Assembly (NCBI RefSeq): GCF_003046175.1
Contig: NZ_PZZM01000001.1
Coordinates: forward strand, 1,187,001-1,251,000
Source of the DNA: Bosea sp. 124
Lineage (GTDB): Bacteria > Pseudomonadota > Alphaproteobacteria > Rhizobiales > Beijerinckiaceae
DNA length: 64,000 nucleotides
Reading direction: 5' to 3'
Shown here: piece after piece, positions 28,850 through 37,259 of the stretch
Layout of the letters: each line of letters opens with the position of its first letter
How positions within the stretch are numbered: position 1 is the stretch's first letter
The notes under the pieces: model-generated
The model's database searches: none
What the model saw: only the letters and a program-made list of their open reading frames with translations
Told to the model about the DNA's origin: nothing
Made by a program: the position numbers and the translations under genes

Positions 28850-29422
28850 ATGGAGCGCAGGCTCGAGACGCCGCATGCCGCGAGCACCGCCACAGCCGGG
28901 ACGGTGACGGATTTCTGGCGGGATGCCGGGCCCGAACGCTGGTTCAGGAAGGATGCGGCCTTCGATACACTGTTTCGCGAGCGCTTCATGCCGCTCCACT
29001 TCGCGGCGGCGCGACGCGAGCTCGATGTCTGGGCCGAGACGGCGCAGGGATCGCTCGCGCTGGTGATCCTGCTGGACCAGCTCCCCCGGAACGGCTTCCG
29101 CGGCACGGCGCATATGTATGCGACCGATCCGCTGGCCCGCTCTTTCGCCAGGCGAGCCGAGGCCATGGGCCAGGGCGACGCCATCGAGCCGGAGCTGCGG
29201 CTCTTCCTGCACCTGCCGTTCTGCCATTCCGAGGACCTCGCCGACCAGGATCTGTCGGTGCAGCTCAGCACGCCGCTGGGCGAGCTGGCGCTGGAGCATG
29301 CCGAGGGCCATCGCGAGATCATCCGCCGCTTCGGGCGCTTTCCGCACCGCAACGCCCTGCTCGGGCGCGAGACGACGGCCGAGGAAGCCGCGTTTCTCAG
29401 CGAGGGCGGCTTTTCCGGCTGA
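28850..29422 (+). CDS. DUF924 family protein
   Basis: A 190-residue protein of the DUF924 family (TPR-like helical fold, function unknown). Characteristic segments are VTDFWRDAGPERWFRKDAAFD, LALVILLDQLPRNGFRGT, LFLHLPFCHSEDLADQD and FGRFPHRNALLGRETTAEE. The ATG at 28850 has an AGGGGAGAG site upstream. It is divergent from hemC and convergent with eutC, with only 2 bp between stops, and shows no operon partner. Confidence 0.9.
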   Translation: MERRLETPHAASTATAGTVTDFWRDAGPERWFRKDAAFDTLFRERFMPLHFAAARRELDVWAETAQGSLALVILLDQLPRNGFRGTAHMYATDPLARSFARRAEAMGQGDAIEPELRLFLHLPFCHSEDLADQDLSVQLSTPLGELALEHAEGHREIIRRFGRFPHRNALLGRETTAEEAAFLSEGGFSG

Positions 29423-29424
29423 GG

Positions 29425-30216
29425 TCAGCGCTCGGGGATCAGGGCGGGTGCGATGCCGGCTTCGAGCGCGGCGTCGCTGTCGTCCTTGAGGTCGACGCCG
29501 GTCAGCGCGCGGGTGAAACCCTGGTCGACCAGCCAGGCGAGCTTGAAGGCCGCGTGCTGGAAGCCGAGCCCGCCCGGGCGGATGTTCGAGATGCAGTTGC
29601 GCGCGGCGTCGGTGAGCCCGCGCCTCGGGGCGAAGGTGAGATAGGCGCCGAGCGAATCCGGCGAGGACAGGCCGGGGCGTTCGCCGATCAGCACCACGAC
29701 CATGCGCGCACCCAGCGCCTCGGCCGCCTCGTCGCCGAACGCGACGCGGGCCTGGGCAGCGATGACCACGGGAGCCAGGGTCCGCTTCTGGCGCCGCAGG
29801 AAGGGCAGCAGCGCGGCCATGAACGGCGCGGCGTTCTGGTGCACCGCGGTCGAGGACAGCCCATCGGCGACGACGATGGCGAGATCGAAGCCGCCGTGCC
29901 GCGCCGCCAGCGCCGCCCCGCTCTCCGGCGACAGGCTGCGGCCGAGATCGGGACGTCGCAGGTAGTCCTCGCGCGAGCGGGCGGCGCTTTGCGCCATCAG
30001 CGTCTCGCAGCCAAGCGCAGCGAGTTCGGCCGCGACCTCGCCGGGACGGAAGGGCGCATGCACGGCGTCGCGCGCCTGGGCATGCGCCAGCCCGAAACGC
30101 AGCACCTCGCGGATCGGCAGCGAGGCGCCGGAACGGCCGAGCGCGATGCGCGCCGGGGTCAATCGCACGAGATCGGCGAAACGGTTCGTCGGCGGCGGCT
30201 TGTCCGAGGTGCTCAT
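29425..30216 (-). CDS. eutC: ethanolamine ammonia-lyase small subunit
   Basis: A 263-residue light subunit of the adenosylcobalamin-dependent enzyme that splits ethanolamine into acetaldehyde and ammonia. Family segments include RFADLVRLTPARIALGRSGAS, the VIVADGLSSTAVHQNA region near residue 115, LIGERPGLSSPDSLGAYLT and NCISNIRPGGL. Its ATG overlaps the eutB stop (ATGA), as expected for subunits made in fixed ratio. The coenzyme is likely supplied by the cob genes that begin 5 kb to the right. Confidence 0.95.
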   Translation of the reverse strand: MSTSDKPPPTNRFADLVRLTPARIALGRSGASLPIREVLRFGLAHAQARDAVHAPFRPGEVAAELAALGCETLMAQSAARSREDYLRRPDLGRSLSPESGAALAARHGGFDLAIVVADGLSSTAVHQNAAPFMAALLPFLRRQKRTLAPVVIAAQARVAFGDEAAEALGARMVVVLIGERPGLSSPDSLGAYLTFAPRRGLTDAARNCISNIRPGGLGFQHAAFKLAWLVDQGFTRALTGVDLKDDSDAALEAGIAPALIPER

Positions 30217-31601
30217 GCCGCACGGTCCTGCATGGCGGCAAGCAGCGCCTGCCCGCCCTGCCCGGCGCTGAGCCGGCCGGCCGCGTCGACGATGTCCATC
30301 CGCCTGAGCCAGTCCTCGAATTCCGGCGCGCGCTTCAGGCCGAGCACCTCGCGGACATAGAGCTGGTCGTGGAAGGAGGTCGACTGGTAGTTCAGCATCA
30401 CGTCGTCGGCGCCGGGGACGCCCATGATGAAATTGACGCCGGCCGTGCCCAGCAGGGTGAGCAGCGTGTCCATGTCATCCTGATCGGCCTCGGCATGGTT
30501 GGTGTAGCAGATGTCGCAGCCCATCGGCACGCCGAGCAGCTTGCCGCAGAAATGGTCCTCCAGCCCGGCGCGGATGATCTGCTTGCCGTCATAGAGATAT
30601 TCCGGGCCGATGAAGCCGACGACCGTGTTGACCAACAGCGGCCGATAGGCTCGGCAGACGGCATAGGCGCGCGCTTCCAGCGTCTGCTGGTCGACGCCAT
30701 GATGGGCGTTGGCGGAGAGCGCCGCGCCCTGCCCGGTCTCGAAATACATCAGGTTGTCGCCGACGGTGCCGCGCTTCTGCGAAAGCCCGGCCTCCAGCCC
30801 CTCCTGCAAAACGGCCAGCGTGACGCCGAAGGAGGCATTGGCCGCTTGCGTGCCCGCGACCGACTGGAAGACGAGATCGACCGGCGCGCCCTGCTCGATC
30901 AGCGCGATCGAGGAGGTGACATGGGTCAGGATGCAGGCCTGGGTCGGAATTTCGAAGCGGGCGATGACGCCGTCGAGCAGGCGCAGCAGGTCGCCGATCC
31001 GCGCCGTGCTGTCGGAAGCCGGGTTGATGCCGATGACGGCATCGCCGCAGCCATAGCTCAGCCCGTCGATGGTCGAGGCGAGGATGCCGGCGGCATCGTC
31101 GGTCGGGTGGTTCGGCTGGATGCGGACGGCGAGACGGCCGGGCAGGCCGAGCGTGTTGCGGAAGCGCGTGACGACACGGCATTTGCGGGCGACGAGGATC
31201 AGATCCTGATTGCGCATCAGCTTGGAGACCGCCGCCGCCATCTCGGGCGTGATGCCGGGAGCGAGCGCAGCCAGCGCCTCCGTCGTCGCAGCCTCCGAGC
31301 AGAGCCAGTCGCGGAATTCGCCGACCGTCAGCGAGGCGACGCCGGCAAAGGCCGCCGCATCGTGGCTGTCGGCGATCAGGCGCGTCACCTCGTCGATCTC
31401 GTAGGGGATCAGCGCCTCGTGCAGGAAGGTCCGTAGCGGCAGATCGGCCAGCGCGATCCTCGCCGCCATCATCTCCTCCATGCTGCCGGCAGCGAGCCCG
31501 GCCAGCCGGTCCCCCGAGCGCAGTGGCGTCGCCTTCGCCATCAGCTCCTTGAGATCGGCGAAGACATAGCTCTGCCTGCCGACCGCGACGCGGTATCCCA
31601 T
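30213..31601 (-). CDS. eutB: ethanolamine ammonia-lyase large subunit
   Basis: A 462-residue catalytic subunit with a TIM-barrel that binds ethanolamine and adenosylcobalamin with EutC. Conserved stretches are MEEMMAARIALADLPLRTFL, NPASDSTARIGDLLRLLDG, YFETGQGAALSANAHHGVDQQT, VVGFIGPEYLYDGKQIIRAG and MGCDICYTNHAEADQDDMD. The start at 31601 (MGYRVAVG) is the family start; the extension to 31640 is not conserved. No eutA reactivase, transporter or microcompartment gene is present here, so this looks like the short, cytosolic catabolic form. Confidence 0.96.
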   Translation of the reverse strand: MGYRVAVGRQSYVFADLKELMAKATPLRSGDRLAGLAAGSMEEMMAARIALADLPLRTFLHEALIPYEIDEVTRLIADSHDAAAFAGVASLTVGEFRDWLCSEAATTEALAALAPGITPEMAAAVSKLMRNQDLILVARKCRVVTRFRNTLGLPGRLAVRIQPNHPTDDAAGILASTIDGLSYGCGDAVIGINPASDSTARIGDLLRLLDGVIARFEIPTQACILTHVTSSIALIEQGAPVDLVFQSVAGTQAANASFGVTLAVLQEGLEAGLSQKRGTVGDNLMYFETGQGAALSANAHHGVDQQTLEARAYAVCRAYRPLLVNTVVGFIGPEYLYDGKQIIRAGLEDHFCGKLLGVPMGCDICYTNHAEADQDDMDTLLTLLGTAGVNFIMGVPGADDVMLNYQSTSFHDQLYVREVLGLKRAPEFEDWLRRMDIVDAAGRLSAGQGGQALLAAMQDRAA

Positions 31602-31814
31602 CGACCGTCTCCCCGAGGCGGCCTGAAGCCGCCGCGCCATAACACCTGCTCACCGCAGCCCTAGCAAGCCGCGCGCCGGAATGCCCTGCGTCCCGCAACG
31701 TCGCGCGCCCACATACCCGCTTCGCAACCGCGCGCATTGCGGTGCTGTCCCACGCGCCTTATCGCTGGCCTGATCAGAGCGGGACGCTACCCGCCGTCGC
31801 GAACAGGGAACGCC

Positions 31815-33461
31815 ATGGCCCAGCCAGACACTGCCGGACGCCGCACGATCGGCACCTATGATTATGTCGTCATCGGCGCCGGCTCGGCCGGCTGCGTCAT
31901 GGCCAACCGGCTCTCGCGCGATCCGAAGGCGCGGGTGCTGGTGCTGGAGGCCGGCGGCCGGGACAACTGGATCTGGTTCCATATTCCGGTCGGCTATCTC
32001 TTCGCCATCGGCAATCCGCGCGCCGACTGGCTTTTCAAGACGGAGCCGCAGGCCGGCCTCGGTGGCCGGGCTCTGCCGTATCCGCGCGGCCGGGTGCTCG
32101 GCGGCTCATCCTCAATCAACGCCATGGTCTATATGCGCGGACAGGCCGCCGACTACGATGGCTGGCGCCAGCTCGGCCTCACCGGCTGGGGCTGGGACGA
32201 CGTCCTGCCCTATTTCCTCAAGCACGAAGATCATGCCGGGCCGGGCGACGGAGGCCTGCACAAATCCGGCGGCGAATGGCGCGTCGAGCATCCGCGCGTG
32301 CGCTGGGCCATTCTCGATGCGATCCGCGAGGCGGCCGAGTCCGCCGGCATCGCCCGCATCGACGATTTCAACACCGGCGACAATGAGGGCTCGTCCTATT
32401 TCCAGGTCAACCAGCGGCGCGGCCGGCGGCTCAGCTCCTTCCGGGCCTTCCTGCGCCCGGTGCTGGACGCCCGCACCAATCTGCGGCTCGAGATGCGGGT
32501 CATGGTCGAGCGCGTGGTGGTCGAGGATGGCCGGGCCAAGGCCGTCGAGTTCACGCATGAGGGCGAGAAGCTGCGCGTCGAGGTCACCGGCGAGGTCGTG
32601 CTCAGCGCCGGCTCCATCGGCTCGCCCGCGCTGCTCGAACGCTCCGGGATCGGCGACGGCGAACGCCTGCGGCAACTCGGCATCGCGACGGTCGCCGATC
32701 TGCCCGGCGTCGGCGAGAATCTGCAGGACCATCTCCAGATCAGGCCGGTCTACAAGGTCGAGGGCGTCCGCACGCTCAACAGCGACTATGCGAAGCTCTG
32801 GCGCCGGCCGCTGATGGCACTGGAATATGCCGCCCTGCGCAGCGGGCCTTTGACGATGGCGCCCTCGCAGGTCGGCGCCTTCGCTAAATCCTCGCCCGAG
32901 CAGGCGACCGCGAACCTGCAATATCACTTCCAGCCGCTTTCGCTCGATTCATGGGGCTCGGGCCTGCATCCCTTCGATGCCTTCACCGCCAGCGTCTGCA
33001 ATCTGCGTCCGACCAGTCGCGGCCATGTCCATCTGAAGACGCCGCATGCCGAGGACGCGCCAGCGATCTCGCCGAACTATCTCGACACGGAAGCCGACCG
33101 GCAGGTCGCGATCGACGCGATGAAGCTGACCCGCCGGATCGTGGCGCAGGCGCCGCTCGCCCGCTTCCGGCCGCAGGAGCATCTGCCCGGCCCGGCGGCC
33201 GCAAGCGACGCGGAGCTGCTCGACGCGGCGGCGCGGCTCGGCACGACGATCTTCCACCCCGTCGGCACGGCGAAGATGGGCCGCGAGGACGACGCCAGAG
33301 CCGTGCTCGACGAGCGGTTGCGGGTGCGCGGCGTGAGGGGCCTGCGCGTCATCGACGCATCGGCGATGCCCGCGATCACCTCGGGCAACACCGCCAATCC
33401 GACGATGATGATCGCCGAGAAGGGCGCCGCGATGATGCTGGAGGATGCCAGGGCGCGGTGA
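31815..33461 (+). CDS. GMC family FAD-dependent oxidoreductase (choline dehydrogenase-like)
   Basis: A 548-residue flavoenzyme. The N-terminal dinucleotide fold reads YVVIGAGSAGCVMANRLS; GMC signature 1 is YPRGRVLGGSSSINAMVYMRG; signature 2 is GSIGSPALLERSGIG; the active-site His lies in TTIFHPVGTAKMG and the C-terminal part ends with SGNTANPTMMIAEKGA. It oxidises an alcohol to an aldehyde, likely choline-like or another polyol; substrate not deducible. The ATG at 31815 has a CAGGGAA site. It is divergent from eutB by 213 bp; acting on a related amino alcohol is possible but speculative. Confidence 0.9.
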   Translation: MAQPDTAGRRTIGTYDYVVIGAGSAGCVMANRLSRDPKARVLVLEAGGRDNWIWFHIPVGYLFAIGNPRADWLFKTEPQAGLGGRALPYPRGRVLGGSSSINAMVYMRGQAADYDGWRQLGLTGWGWDDVLPYFLKHEDHAGPGDGGLHKSGGEWRVEHPRVRWAILDAIREAAESAGIARIDDFNTGDNEGSSYFQVNQRRGRRLSSFRAFLRPVLDARTNLRLEMRVMVERVVVEDGRAKAVEFTHEGEKLRVEVTGEVVLSAGSIGSPALLERSGIGDGERLRQLGIATVADLPGVGENLQDHLQIRPVYKVEGVRTLNSDYAKLWRRPLMALEYAALRSGPLTMAPSQVGAFAKSSPEQATANLQYHFQPLSLDSWGSGLHPFDAFTASVCNLRPTSRGHVHLKTPHAEDAPAISPNYLDTEADRQVAIDAMKLTRRIVAQAPLARFRPQEHLPGPAAASDAELLDAAARLGTTIFHPVGTAKMGREDDARAVLDERLRVRGVRGLRVIDASAMPAITSGNTANPTMMIAEKGAAMMLEDARAR

Positions 33462-33480
33462 GGGGGAATTCCCTCCAGCC

Positions 33481-33526
33481 CGTCTTTCCGGACAAGCCGC
33501 GAAGCGGTGCCGCGCCGGAATGACGG
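33481..33526. repeat. short inverted repeat, GTCATCCCGG family (degenerate)
   Basis: Begins CGTCTTTCCGGACAAGCCGC and ends CCGGAATGACGGCG. It shares the GGACAAGCCGCGAAGC core with the larger copies at 4226 and 62971. It follows the GMC oxidoreductase and may serve as its terminator. Confidence 0.55.
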
Positions 33527-33629
33527 CGCGTGTTATCGAAAGGCCTCAGAATTGCTGGGATCGTTCAGGATACGACGCCCCATTCAGAGCGTCGCAGCCG
33601 CTCGCCCCCTGTCGCGAGGACCATGAGCG

Positions 33630-34151
33630 ATGACGCAGCCGGCCTCTTTTCCTCCCGAGCGCGGCCCGGTCGCCCGCATGCTGCTCGCCATCCTGCGGGT
33701 CGTCCTCACCATCCTGATCGTGATCGACGAGATCGCGCGGCCGCTCTACCGGCCGCTGATCGCCTGGGTCGCCTCGCTCACCATCGTCGCGCGGATGGAG
33801 GAAGCGATCGCGCGGCTGCCGCGCCTCGCGATCCTGGCCTTGCTCGCCGTGCCCTTCGCGATCGCCGAGCCGCTGAAGCTGCTGGGCCTGCTGATGATGG
33901 CGGATGGCCGCGTCCGGACCGGGCTGGTCGTCTTCGGATTCGCCCATCTGGTCAGTTTCCTGCTCGTCGAGCGGATCTACCACGCCGGCCGCGACAAGCT
34001 CCTGACCTATGGCTGGCTCGCCTGGACCATGGCGCTGCTGGCCCGGCTGCGGAGCCGGGCCCTGGACTGGATCAGGAGCAGCGCGGCCTATGCCTTCGCG
34101 CTGCGCAGCCGCGACGCGGCGCGGCAATGGTGGCGCTCTCTGCGCGCCTGA
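33630..34151 (+). CDS. hypothetical inner-membrane protein
   Basis: A 173-residue protein without a recognised family. Four hydrophobic segments are visible: MLLAILRVVLTILIVIDEI (about 13-31), LAILALLAVPFAIAEPLKLLGLLMMA (about 67-92), TGLVVFGFAHLVSFLLVERI (about 98-118) and a weaker YGWLAWTMALLARL (about 129-143). The C-terminal third is basic (many Arg) and probably cytoplasmic. It is a single gene between the GMC oxidoreductase and a convergent dehydrogenase; no function can be assigned. Confidence 0.75.
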   Translation: MTQPASFPPERGPVARMLLAILRVVLTILIVIDEIARPLYRPLIAWVASLTIVARMEEAIARLPRLAILALLAVPFAIAEPLKLLGLLMMADGRVRTGLVVFGFAHLVSFLLVERIYHAGRDKLLTYGWLAWTMALLARLRSRALDWIRSSAAYAFALRSRDAARQWWRSLRA

Positions 34152-34157
34152 GCCGGC

Positions 34158-35126
34158 TCAGACGACCTGATTGCGCAGGGCGCTTTCGCCACGCACGAGC
34201 CGGCCGAGATTTTCGACCAGCAGATCGACGACATTGCCCTCATAGGCGCGCGTCTCGCCGGCGCTGTGCGGCGTGACGATGACGTGAGGCATCGCCCAGA
34301 GCGGCGAGGTCGCGGACAGCGGCTCCTCGTGGAAGGTGTCGAGCCCGGCGCCGGCGATGCGGCCTTCGCTCAGGGCCGCGATCAGGGCCTGCTCATCCAC
34401 AACCTTGCCGCGCGCGACATTGATCAGCAGCGCCGTCGGCTTCATCGCGGCCAAGGCAGCCGCATCGATCAGGTTTTCCGTTTCCGGCGTCAGCGGGCAG
34501 GTCAGCGCGACGATGTCGGCCTGCGCCATGACCTCGTGCAACTGGTCCGGCCGCACGATCGCCTCGATGCCAGGCTGCGGCTCCGGGCTGCGGCGCACCC
34601 CGATGACGCGCAGCCCGAAGGCCGCCGCCAGCGTCGCCAGCCGCAGGCCGATGCGGCCCAGCCCGACGATCACCAGCGTCTTGCCGGCGAGCTCGTCCTC
34701 GCGCCGCGCGCGGTCGCCGATCATCGGACGCCAGATCTTCGCGGTCTGGTTGTCGCGAGCGAGATGGATCTGGCGGGTCAGGCCGAGGATCAGCGCCATG
34801 GCATGTTCGGAAACGGCCCGCTCATTGGCGCCCTGCGCGCTCGCCAGCCGCACGCCAGCAGCGGCGAAGGCGGCCTTGTCATACTGGTCCGTGCCGGCGC
34901 TGACCGACTGGACGAAACGCAGCTTCGGGCTCGCGAGCAGCTCGTTGCGCCAGAGCCCGGAGACGACCACCACATCGGCCTCATGGGCACGGGCCTTGAA
35001 TTCGTCGAGGGAACGCACCTCGAAACTCTTCGCGGCATGGCCGCGCGTCGCGAACTCGGCCTGCAACTGATAGGCGGCATGGGCGAAGCAGATGGTCAGG
35101 TCGCCTTCCGGCGGCAATGCGGGCAT
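34158..35126 (-). CDS. D-2-hydroxyacid dehydrogenase (NAD(P)-dependent)
   Basis: A 322-residue oxidoreductase of the D-isomer-specific 2-hydroxyacid dehydrogenase family. The Rossmann loop is VIVGLGRIGLRLATLAAAFGL (about residues 148-168); catalytic Arg is in NVARGKVVDEQALI, the Glu in the following AGLDTFHEEPL stretch, and the catalytic His in VIVTPHSAGET. It interconverts a 2-keto acid and its D-hydroxy acid; substrate not known. The start at 35126 is backed by a GAGAGGAA site; an in-frame extension to 35231 has no conserved sequence. Confidence 0.9.
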   Translation of the reverse strand: MPALPPEGDLTICFAHAAYQLQAEFATRGHAAKSFEVRSLDEFKARAHEADVVVVSGLWRNELLASPKLRFVQSVSAGTDQYDKAAFAAAGVRLASAQGANERAVSEHAMALILGLTRQIHLARDNQTAKIWRPMIGDRARREDELAGKTLVIVGLGRIGLRLATLAAAFGLRVIGVRRSPEPQPGIEAIVRPDQLHEVMAQADIVALTCPLTPETENLIDAAALAAMKPTALLINVARGKVVDEQALIAALSEGRIAGAGLDTFHEEPLSATSPLWAMPHVIVTPHSAGETRAYEGNVVDLLVENLGRLVRGESALRNQVV

Positions 35127-35210
35127 GGGGTCGATTCCTCTCGAGGCAAGGCGTGTTCGGGCAAAACGCAGGATCAGGTTAGCCGGCGGCTCCGGCGCTG
35201 TCGCGGGGCG

Positions 35211-35238
35211 CATGCAAGACTTACCATGCAAGACTTAC
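35211..35238. repeat. 14-bp perfect tandem duplication at the cobC stop
   Basis: CATGCAAGACTTAC occurs twice in direct succession; the second copy includes the cobC stop codon (35235-35237 on the minus strand). Probably a small replication slippage event. Confidence 0.8.
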
Positions 35239-36257
35239 GCTGAATCCACCGGCGGCACGAAGGACGCCAGCGCCGCCTCGAGGCGGCCCCATGCGGCGGC
35301 ATCGCCCGGCAGGCCGAAGCGCAGCCAGGTCGTCTCGTTCTGGAAGCGACGGACATAAATCCCATGGCGACCGAGATGGGCGAAAAGCGAGGGCGCGGCC
35401 GGCGCGGCCAGCAGGCGAAACAGCGCCGTGCCGCCGACGATCCGGCCCAGCGGCGAGAGCAGGGCGTCAAGCCGCGCCGCATCGGCGGCCCGGGCCGCGC
35501 CCGCCTGCGCCAGCCAGCCGGTATCAGCCAGCGCCTGCGTTCCGACCGCCAGTGCCGGTCCAGCCACCGCCCAGGGGCCCATCGCCGCCCGCAACGCTGC
35601 CGTGGCGCCGGTTTCCCCGATGGCGAAGCCGAGCCTGACCCCTGCCAGCCCATAGGTCTTGCCGAAGGAGCGCAGCACGATGGTCGCGGCCGGCAAGCCC
35701 GGGAGCAGGCTGGCTTCCGGCTTGAAATCGGCGAAGGCCTCGTCGAGGATCAGCATGCCGCCCCTCGCGGCACAGCGCGCAGCGAGCCTGGCGAGATCGC
35801 CGGCCGGGAGGCTGCGTCCATCGGGGTTGTTCGGATTGACCACGACCATGCTCGCGGCGTCGTCCGCCCCGGCCAGCGTCGCCGTTTCGATAACCGCCGC
35901 GCCGGCCTGGCGCCAGGCAAGCGCATGCTCGGCATAGGTCGGGCCCAGCACCGCGACCGGCCCGGCGCCGACGAGGGCCGGCAACACGCGCGGCAAAAGG
36001 TCGATCAGGATCTGGGTGCCGGGCGCAGCGACGACGCCGGCTGCTGCAGGGACGCGATAGGCCGTGCGCGCCGCCGCCAGCAAGGCTGCCTCGTCATCGG
36101 CGCCGGGCAGGCGCTGCCAGAGGCTTAACGGCAGCGGCGGAAGCGGATAGGGGATGGGATTGATCCCGGTGGAGAGATCGATCCAGGGTGTCGGCGCGTC
36201 GGGAAACAGCGCCCGCGCCCGGGCCAGATCGCCGCCATGCCAGATGCCCTCAGTCAC
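35235..36257 (-). CDS. cobC: threonine-phosphate decarboxylase (cobalamin linker synthesis)
   Basis: A 340-residue PLP-dependent aminotransferase-fold enzyme (CobC in the alphaproteobacterial naming, CobD in Salmonella) that makes (R)-1-amino-2-propanol phosphate for the corrin side chain. It begins GIWHGGDLARARALFPDAP and has IDLSTGINPIPYP, VVVNPNNPDGRSLPAGDL, LILDEAFADF and the PLP lysine region VLRSFGKTYGLAGVRLG. I take the GTG at 36257 as start; an ATG at 36290 would run through the divergent cbiB start. It and cbiB act in consecutive steps and share a 14-bp divergent gap. Confidence 0.9.
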   Translation of the reverse strand: MTEGIWHGGDLARARALFPDAPTPWIDLSTGINPIPYPLPPLPLSLWQRLPGADDEAALLAAARTAYRVPAAAGVVAAPGTQILIDLLPRVLPALVGAGPVAVLGPTYAEHALAWRQAGAAVIETATLAGADDAASMVVVNPNNPDGRSLPAGDLARLAARCAARGGMLILDEAFADFKPEASLLPGLPAATIVLRSFGKTYGLAGVRLGFAIGETGATAALRAAMGPWAVAGPALAVGTQALADTGWLAQAGAARAADAARLDALLSPLGRIVGGTALFRLLAAPAAPSLFAHLGRHGIYVRRFQNETTWLRFGLPGDAAAWGRLEAALASFVPPVDSA

Positions 36258-36271
36258 GTTTCGCCCCGCCC

Positions 36272-37249
36272 ATGGCCCCGCCCGATACACTGCTTCTGCT
36301 GCTGGCTGCGCTCGTCGTCGAGGCGGCGGCCGGCTATCCGCAGCGCTTGTATGCGCGGATCGGGCATCCCGTCACCTGGCTTGGCGCGCTGATCGCCCGG
36401 CTCGACCGCCGGCTCAATCGAGACGATGCGAGCTTCGTGGCGCGCAAGGCCGCCGGTATCCTTGCGCTGCTCGTTCTGGTCGCGGTTACGCTCGCCACCG
36501 CGCTCGTGTTGACCGGGCTCTGCCGCATGCTCGGGCCCTTGGGCCTGCTGCCGCTCGCACTCCTCGCCTCGACGCTGCTGGCGCAGCGCAGCCTGTTCGA
36601 GCATGTCGCGCGCGTCGCCGAAGGGCTGGAGCGCGGCGGGCTCGCCGCAGGGCGCAAGGCCGTCGCGATGATCGTCGGGCGCAACCCGGAGAGCCTCGAC
36701 GAGGCCGGCGTCGCGCGCGCCGCGATCGAGAGCCTGTCCGAGAATTTTTCCGACGGCGTGGTTGCGCCGGCTTTCTGGCTCGGAGTGGCCGGGCTGCCCG
36801 GCATCGCGCTCTACAAGGCGATCAACACCGCCGATTCGATGATCGGCCACAAGACGCCGCGGCATCTCGCCTTCGGCTGGGCTTCGGCCAGGCTCGACGA
36901 TCTCGTCAACCTGCCGGCCTCCCGCCTGACGGCGCTGCTGCTGGCGGCGGCGGCGGCTTTCGACCGGAATGCGGATGCCGGCGGCGCCTGGCGCGCGGTG
37001 CGGCGCGATGCCAGCCGGCACCGCTCGCCCAATGCCGGCTGGCCGGAGGCCGCGATGGCGGGTGCGCTCGGCTTGCGGCTGGCGGGACCGCGTGTCTATG
37101 GCGACGTCGTCGTCGAGGATGGCTGGATGGGCGACGGCCGGGCCGAAGCGTCAGCCGCCGACATCAGGCGCGCGCTCTCGCTCTATCGCCGCGCCTGCGG
37201 CCTGCTATGGGGGCTGGCCGCCCTGCTCAGCCTCGCGACCCTGTTCTGA
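36272..37249 (+). CDS. cbiB: adenosylcobinamide-phosphate synthase CbiB
   Basis: A 325-residue integral-membrane amide synthase (CobD in alphaproteobacterial naming) that attaches aminopropanol (phosphate) to adenosylcobyric acid. Membrane helices lie at the N-terminus (LLLLLAALVVEAAAG) and near residues 60-110. Family motifs are RIGHPVTWLGALI, SLSENFSDGVVAPAFW, KAINTADSMIGHKTPRH and the VEDGWMGDGR segment. The start ATG at 36272 is chosen because cobC starts at 36257 on the other strand. Confidence 0.95.
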   Translation: MAPPDTLLLLLAALVVEAAAGYPQRLYARIGHPVTWLGALIARLDRRLNRDDASFVARKAAGILALLVLVAVTLATALVLTGLCRMLGPLGLLPLALLASTLLAQRSLFEHVARVAEGLERGGLAAGRKAVAMIVGRNPESLDEAGVARAAIESLSENFSDGVVAPAFWLGVAGLPGIALYKAINTADSMIGHKTPRHLAFGWASARLDDLVNLPASRLTALLLAAAAAFDRNADAGGAWRAVRRDASRHRSPNAGWPEAAMAGALGLRLAGPRVYGDVVVEDGWMGDGRAEASAADIRRALSLYRRACGLLWGLAALLSLATLF

Positions 37250-37259
37250 GAGTCCGCCG

